Origin: Gammaproteobacteria bacterium | Lineage (GTDB): Bacteria > Pseudomonadota > Gammaproteobacteria > UBA9214 | DNA: 7,282 nucleotides | Direction: 5' to 3' | Assembly (NCBI GenBank): GCA_029864225.1 | Contig: JAOTTU010000099.1 | Span: 1 to 7,282 of the forward strand | Shown: positions 5,565 to 7,282 of the stretch, piece after piece | How the letters are laid out: every line of letters starts with the position of its first letter | Position numbering within the stretch: position 1 is the first letter of the stretch | Notes under the pieces: generated by a model | Seen by the model: the letters and a program-made list of their open reading frames with translations, nothing else | Databases searched by the model: none | What the model was told of the DNA's origin: nothing | Program-made: the position numbers and the translations under genes

Positions 5565-6254
5565 TCAGCTTTTCCTGGTACTGAAGCGGTAACCGGCACC
5601 ACGCACGGTCTGCACCAGGCCGGCCCTGCCCGATGGTTCCAGCGCCTTGCGCAGGCGCCGTATATGCACATCCACGGTGCGTTCCTCGATGAAGACCTGG
5701 TGCCCCCATACATCATCGAGTAACTGACCGCGTGTAAAGACCCGCTCCGGATGGCCCATGAAATGTTTCAGCAGGCGAAACTCGGTGGGCCCGAGCCTGA
5801 TCTCGTGCGTACCCGCCAGGACCCTCTGGGTGTCGGTCTCGAGCGCAAGACCCCCGAGTTCGATCCGCTCCGGTTGCAGCCCGCCGTTATGCTTGCGCAG
5901 TTGTGTACGGATACGCGCCTGCAGTTCCTTCAACGAGAACGGCTTGATGAGGTAATCATCGGCACCGCTGTCCAGCCCCGCAACCCGGTCACTGACCTCA
6001 CCGCGTGCAGTCAGCATAATGACGGGCAGGTCGAGAAACTTCTTGATGCGCCTGATCTGGCGCAGCCACTGCAGGCCACTGGCGTCAGGGAGCATCCAGT
6101 CCAGCAACAACAGGTCGGGGGATGAGTCCTCGAGCTTCAGGCGGGCCTCTCCGATCGTGCCAGCGGTAAGGGTGTCATGTCCTGCCTGTTCCAGCGACTC
6201 ACTCAGCATGTCACGCAGATCAGCCTCATCTTCCACTATGAGAATATGAGCCAT
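5565..6254 (-). CDS. phoB: Phosphate regulon response regulator PhoB
   Basis: DNA-binding response regulator of the OmpR/PhoB family, which binds Pho boxes after phosphorylation by PhoR. It is 229 residues. The receiver domain (1-120) has the acidic pair E8-D9, phospho-acceptor D52 (LLLLDWMLPD), T82 (MLTARG) and K104 (LIKPF). The winged-helix domain (about 127-226) includes LGPTEFRLL, GQLLDDVWG, the recognition helix ERTVDVHIRRLRKAL (191-205) and the wing VRGAGYRFS. All hallmark residues are present. The start has only a weak ribosome site (CTGGG). It lies 33 bases after phoU and directly before phoR. PhoB itself probably activates the operon through the Pho box at 7145-7162. Confidence 0.95.
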   Translation of the reverse strand: MAHILIVEDEADLRDMLSESLEQAGHDTLTAGTIGEARLKLEDSSPDLLLLDWMLPDASGLQWLRQIRRIKKFLDLPVIMLTARGEVSDRVAGLDSGADDYLIKPFSLKELQARIRTQLRKHNGGLQPERIELGGLALETDTQRVLAGTHEIRLGPTEFRLLKHFMGHPERVFTRGQLLDDVWGHQVFIEERTVDVHIRRLRKALEPSGRAGLVQTVRGAGYRFSTRKS

Positions 6255-6287
6255 ACCCAGTTGTCCGGGGGGAGTGTTCGACTGCCG

Positions 6288-7007
6288 TCAGGCGCCGATT
6301 TCCTGTTCGATTTGGTCGATGGTCGTGTGCCGCACATCCTTGCCCTTGACCAGGTAGATGACATATTCACAAATATTCTTGGAATGGTCGCCGATGCGTT
6401 CCAGCGAGCGCGCTACCCAGATCAATGACTGGAACTCCTCGGTATCTTTCGGATCCGCCTTGATGTGCTGGATCAGGTCAGTCAGCAGCGCGACATAAAG
6501 CTTGTCAATATCCTCGTCCCGGCGGGCGACCTGGACAGCGGCCAGTACATCCATGCGTACGAAGGTATCCAGGGCATCGCGCAGCAGGCTCAGCACCATC
6601 CGGCCCATCACATCGATCTGCTGCATCAGTAGATCCATTCCCGGGAAAGACGAGGTCGCCAGCCCCATTGAGATATGGGCTATCTTCTCTGACTCATCAC
6701 CGATACGTTCGATATCGGTGATGGTCTTGATGATCGCCATCACCATGCGCAGGTCACCGGCTGCCGGCTGGCGGCGGGCGAGGATATAGGTGCAGTCCTC
6801 GTCAATACTCACTTCCTGGGCGTTGACCCGATGATCGGTACGGATGACGTATTCGGCCAGTTCGGCATTCTGCTCCTTGAGCGCCGACAGAGCATCATTC
6901 ACCTGGCGCTCGGCCAGCCCCCCCATGGACACAACACGGTTGCGCAGGCTTTCCAGCTCGCGATCGAACTGATGATGAATATGCTCGCCAAGATTTGTTG
7001 GATCCAT
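6288..7007 (-). CDS. phoU: Phosphate signalling protein PhoU
   Basis: PhoU represses PhoR kinase output when phosphate is plentiful, linking the PstSCAB transporter to PhoR. It is 239 residues, the usual length, and all-helical with two three-helix repeats. Each repeat carries the metal-binding ExxxD signature: DIERIGDESEKIA (98-110, E100/D104) and LERIGDHSKNICEY (202-215, E203/D207). ATG 7007 has AGGAG just 2 nt upstream, which is unusually close. It is the first gene of the operon here, ahead of phoB-phoR, rather than the last gene of a pst transporter operon as in E. coli. Its leader contains a small palindromic MITE-like element. Confidence 0.95.
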   Translation of the reverse strand: MDPTNLGEHIHHQFDRELESLRNRVVSMGGLAERQVNDALSALKEQNAELAEYVIRTDHRVNAQEVSIDEDCTYILARRQPAAGDLRMVMAIIKTITDIERIGDESEKIAHISMGLATSSFPGMDLLMQQIDVMGRMVLSLLRDALDTFVRMDVLAAVQVARRDEDIDKLYVALLTDLIQHIKADPKDTEEFQSLIWVARSLERIGDHSKNICEYVIYLVKGKDVRHTTIDQIEQEIGA

Positions 7008-7030
7008 AACTCCTGTCCGCAGTAGCTAAG

Positions 7031-7098
7031 GAACCTCTGATTAATTCCTTTATCGTCATCCCGGCATGCGCCGGGATGACGAATAAATCAGAGCTCCC
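7031..7098. mobile_element. 68-bp MITE/REP-like element in the phoU leader
   Basis: The ends are imperfect inverted repeats: GAACCTCTGATTAATTC on the left and GGGAGCTCTGATTTATTC read inward from the right, with CTCTGATT shared. The centre is a hairpin, CGTCATCCCGGC-ATGC-GCCGGGATGACG (7054-7081), with a perfect 12-bp stem. Both ends are flanked by the 5-mer CTAAG (7026-7030 and 7099-7103), which looks like a target-site duplication. It has no coding capacity, so any movement would need a transposase from elsewhere. As RNA it would form a strong hairpin just upstream of the phoU ribosome site and could act as an attenuator or mRNA stabiliser. Confidence 0.7.
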
Positions 7099-7128
7099 CT
7101 AAGATATTGAGTGATAACGACCTGTCCG

Positions 7129-7162
7129 ATTCTATACAGGGATTATGACATAGATGTGACAT
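7129..7162 (-). promoter_or_regulatory. Pho box and -10 driving phoU-phoB-phoR
   Basis: On the minus strand ATGTCAC-ATCT-ATGTCAT (7162-7145) is two 7-mers with a 4-nt spacer, the layout of a PhoB binding site (consensus CTGTCAT repeats). Ten bases further is TAGAAT (7134-7129), a 5/6 -10 box, with no separate -35 box needed. This is the geometry of PhoB-activated promoters. Transcription would begin at about 7122, leaving a leader of about 115 nt that includes the MITE-like element. Confidence 0.75.
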
Positions 7163-7209
7163 AAATCATCGCCACACCCGCCGGTTAAATCCTGAACATT
7201 CGATAGTAA

Positions 7210-7244
7210 TTGTCATACTACTGTCATATTACGACCGTATTGTT
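7210..7244 (+). promoter_or_regulatory. Pho box and -10 for a gene beyond the right edge
   Basis: TTGTCAT-ACTA-CTGTCAT (7210-7227) is an almost ideal PhoB box on the plus strand. Eleven bases later TATTGT (7239-7244) can serve as the -10 box. It points rightwards, divergent from phoU, so the adjacent off-window gene is expected to be phosphate-starvation induced, for example a PstS or a phosphate porin. That identity is a guess. Confidence 0.8.
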
Positions 7245-7282
7245 TCAGTCAGACACTACAGGCACTAACGCTGAAACCAGGA
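7245..7282 (+). other. Leader and probable ribosome site of an off-window gene
   Basis: The last bases, CCAGGA (7277-7282), look like a Shine-Dalgarno site, so a start codon is expected within about 5-10 bases beyond the window. No coding sequence is visible. The leader from the inferred transcription start at about 7251 is short, about 30 nt. Confidence 0.5.

Overview
The window comes from a GC-rich proteobacterium. It is most likely a gammaproteobacterial chemolithoautotroph, such as a sulfur oxidiser with alpha-carboxysomes. The evidence is a CsoS1D-type carboxysome shell protein at the left edge, an LCIB-like carbonic anhydrase candidate, and a PhoU/PhoB/PhoR set whose PhoR has the short-loop E. 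coli-type architecture. The assignment rests on remembered protein families, not on a database search.

Left part (1-1269), minus strand: the tandem-BMC shell protein CsoS1D runs off the left edge. An AT-rich promoter region with an 18-bp palindrome precedes it. Upstream of that lies a 148-residue protein I do not recognise.

Middle part (1527-4147): a plus-strand protein fuses a CPWC thioredoxin/glutaredoxin-like domain to HEAT repeats. It converges on a minus-strand LCIB/theta-type carbonic-anhydrase-like protein. Next come about 400 bp of apparently non-coding DNA and a minus-strand FmdB-like small Cys-rich protein. The carbonic-anhydrase gene is bracketed by two diverged direct copies of a roughly 120-140 bp segment. 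Each copy holds the 3' end of the thioredoxin-HEAT gene facing the 3' end of the FmdB-like gene. In the left copy the FmdB-like tail is a relic; in the right copy the HEAT tail is a relic. The ancestral order was therefore probably thioredoxin-HEAT facing FmdB-like, with the carbonic-anhydrase gene placed between duplicated junctions.

Right part (4229-7282): phoU-phoB-phoR form a minus-strand phosphate-signalling operon. PhoU links transporter state to the sensor kinase PhoR, which phosphorylates PhoB. Upstream of phoU, two Pho boxes point in opposite directions. One, with a TAGAAT -10, would drive phoU-phoB-phoR. The other, with a TATTGT -10, would drive a gene starting just beyond the right edge. 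A 68-bp MITE-like element with imperfect terminal inverted repeats, a 12-bp-stem hairpin and a 5-bp flanking duplication sits in the phoU leader.

The left and middle parts suggest a CO2-concentrating neighbourhood; the right part is phosphate regulation.
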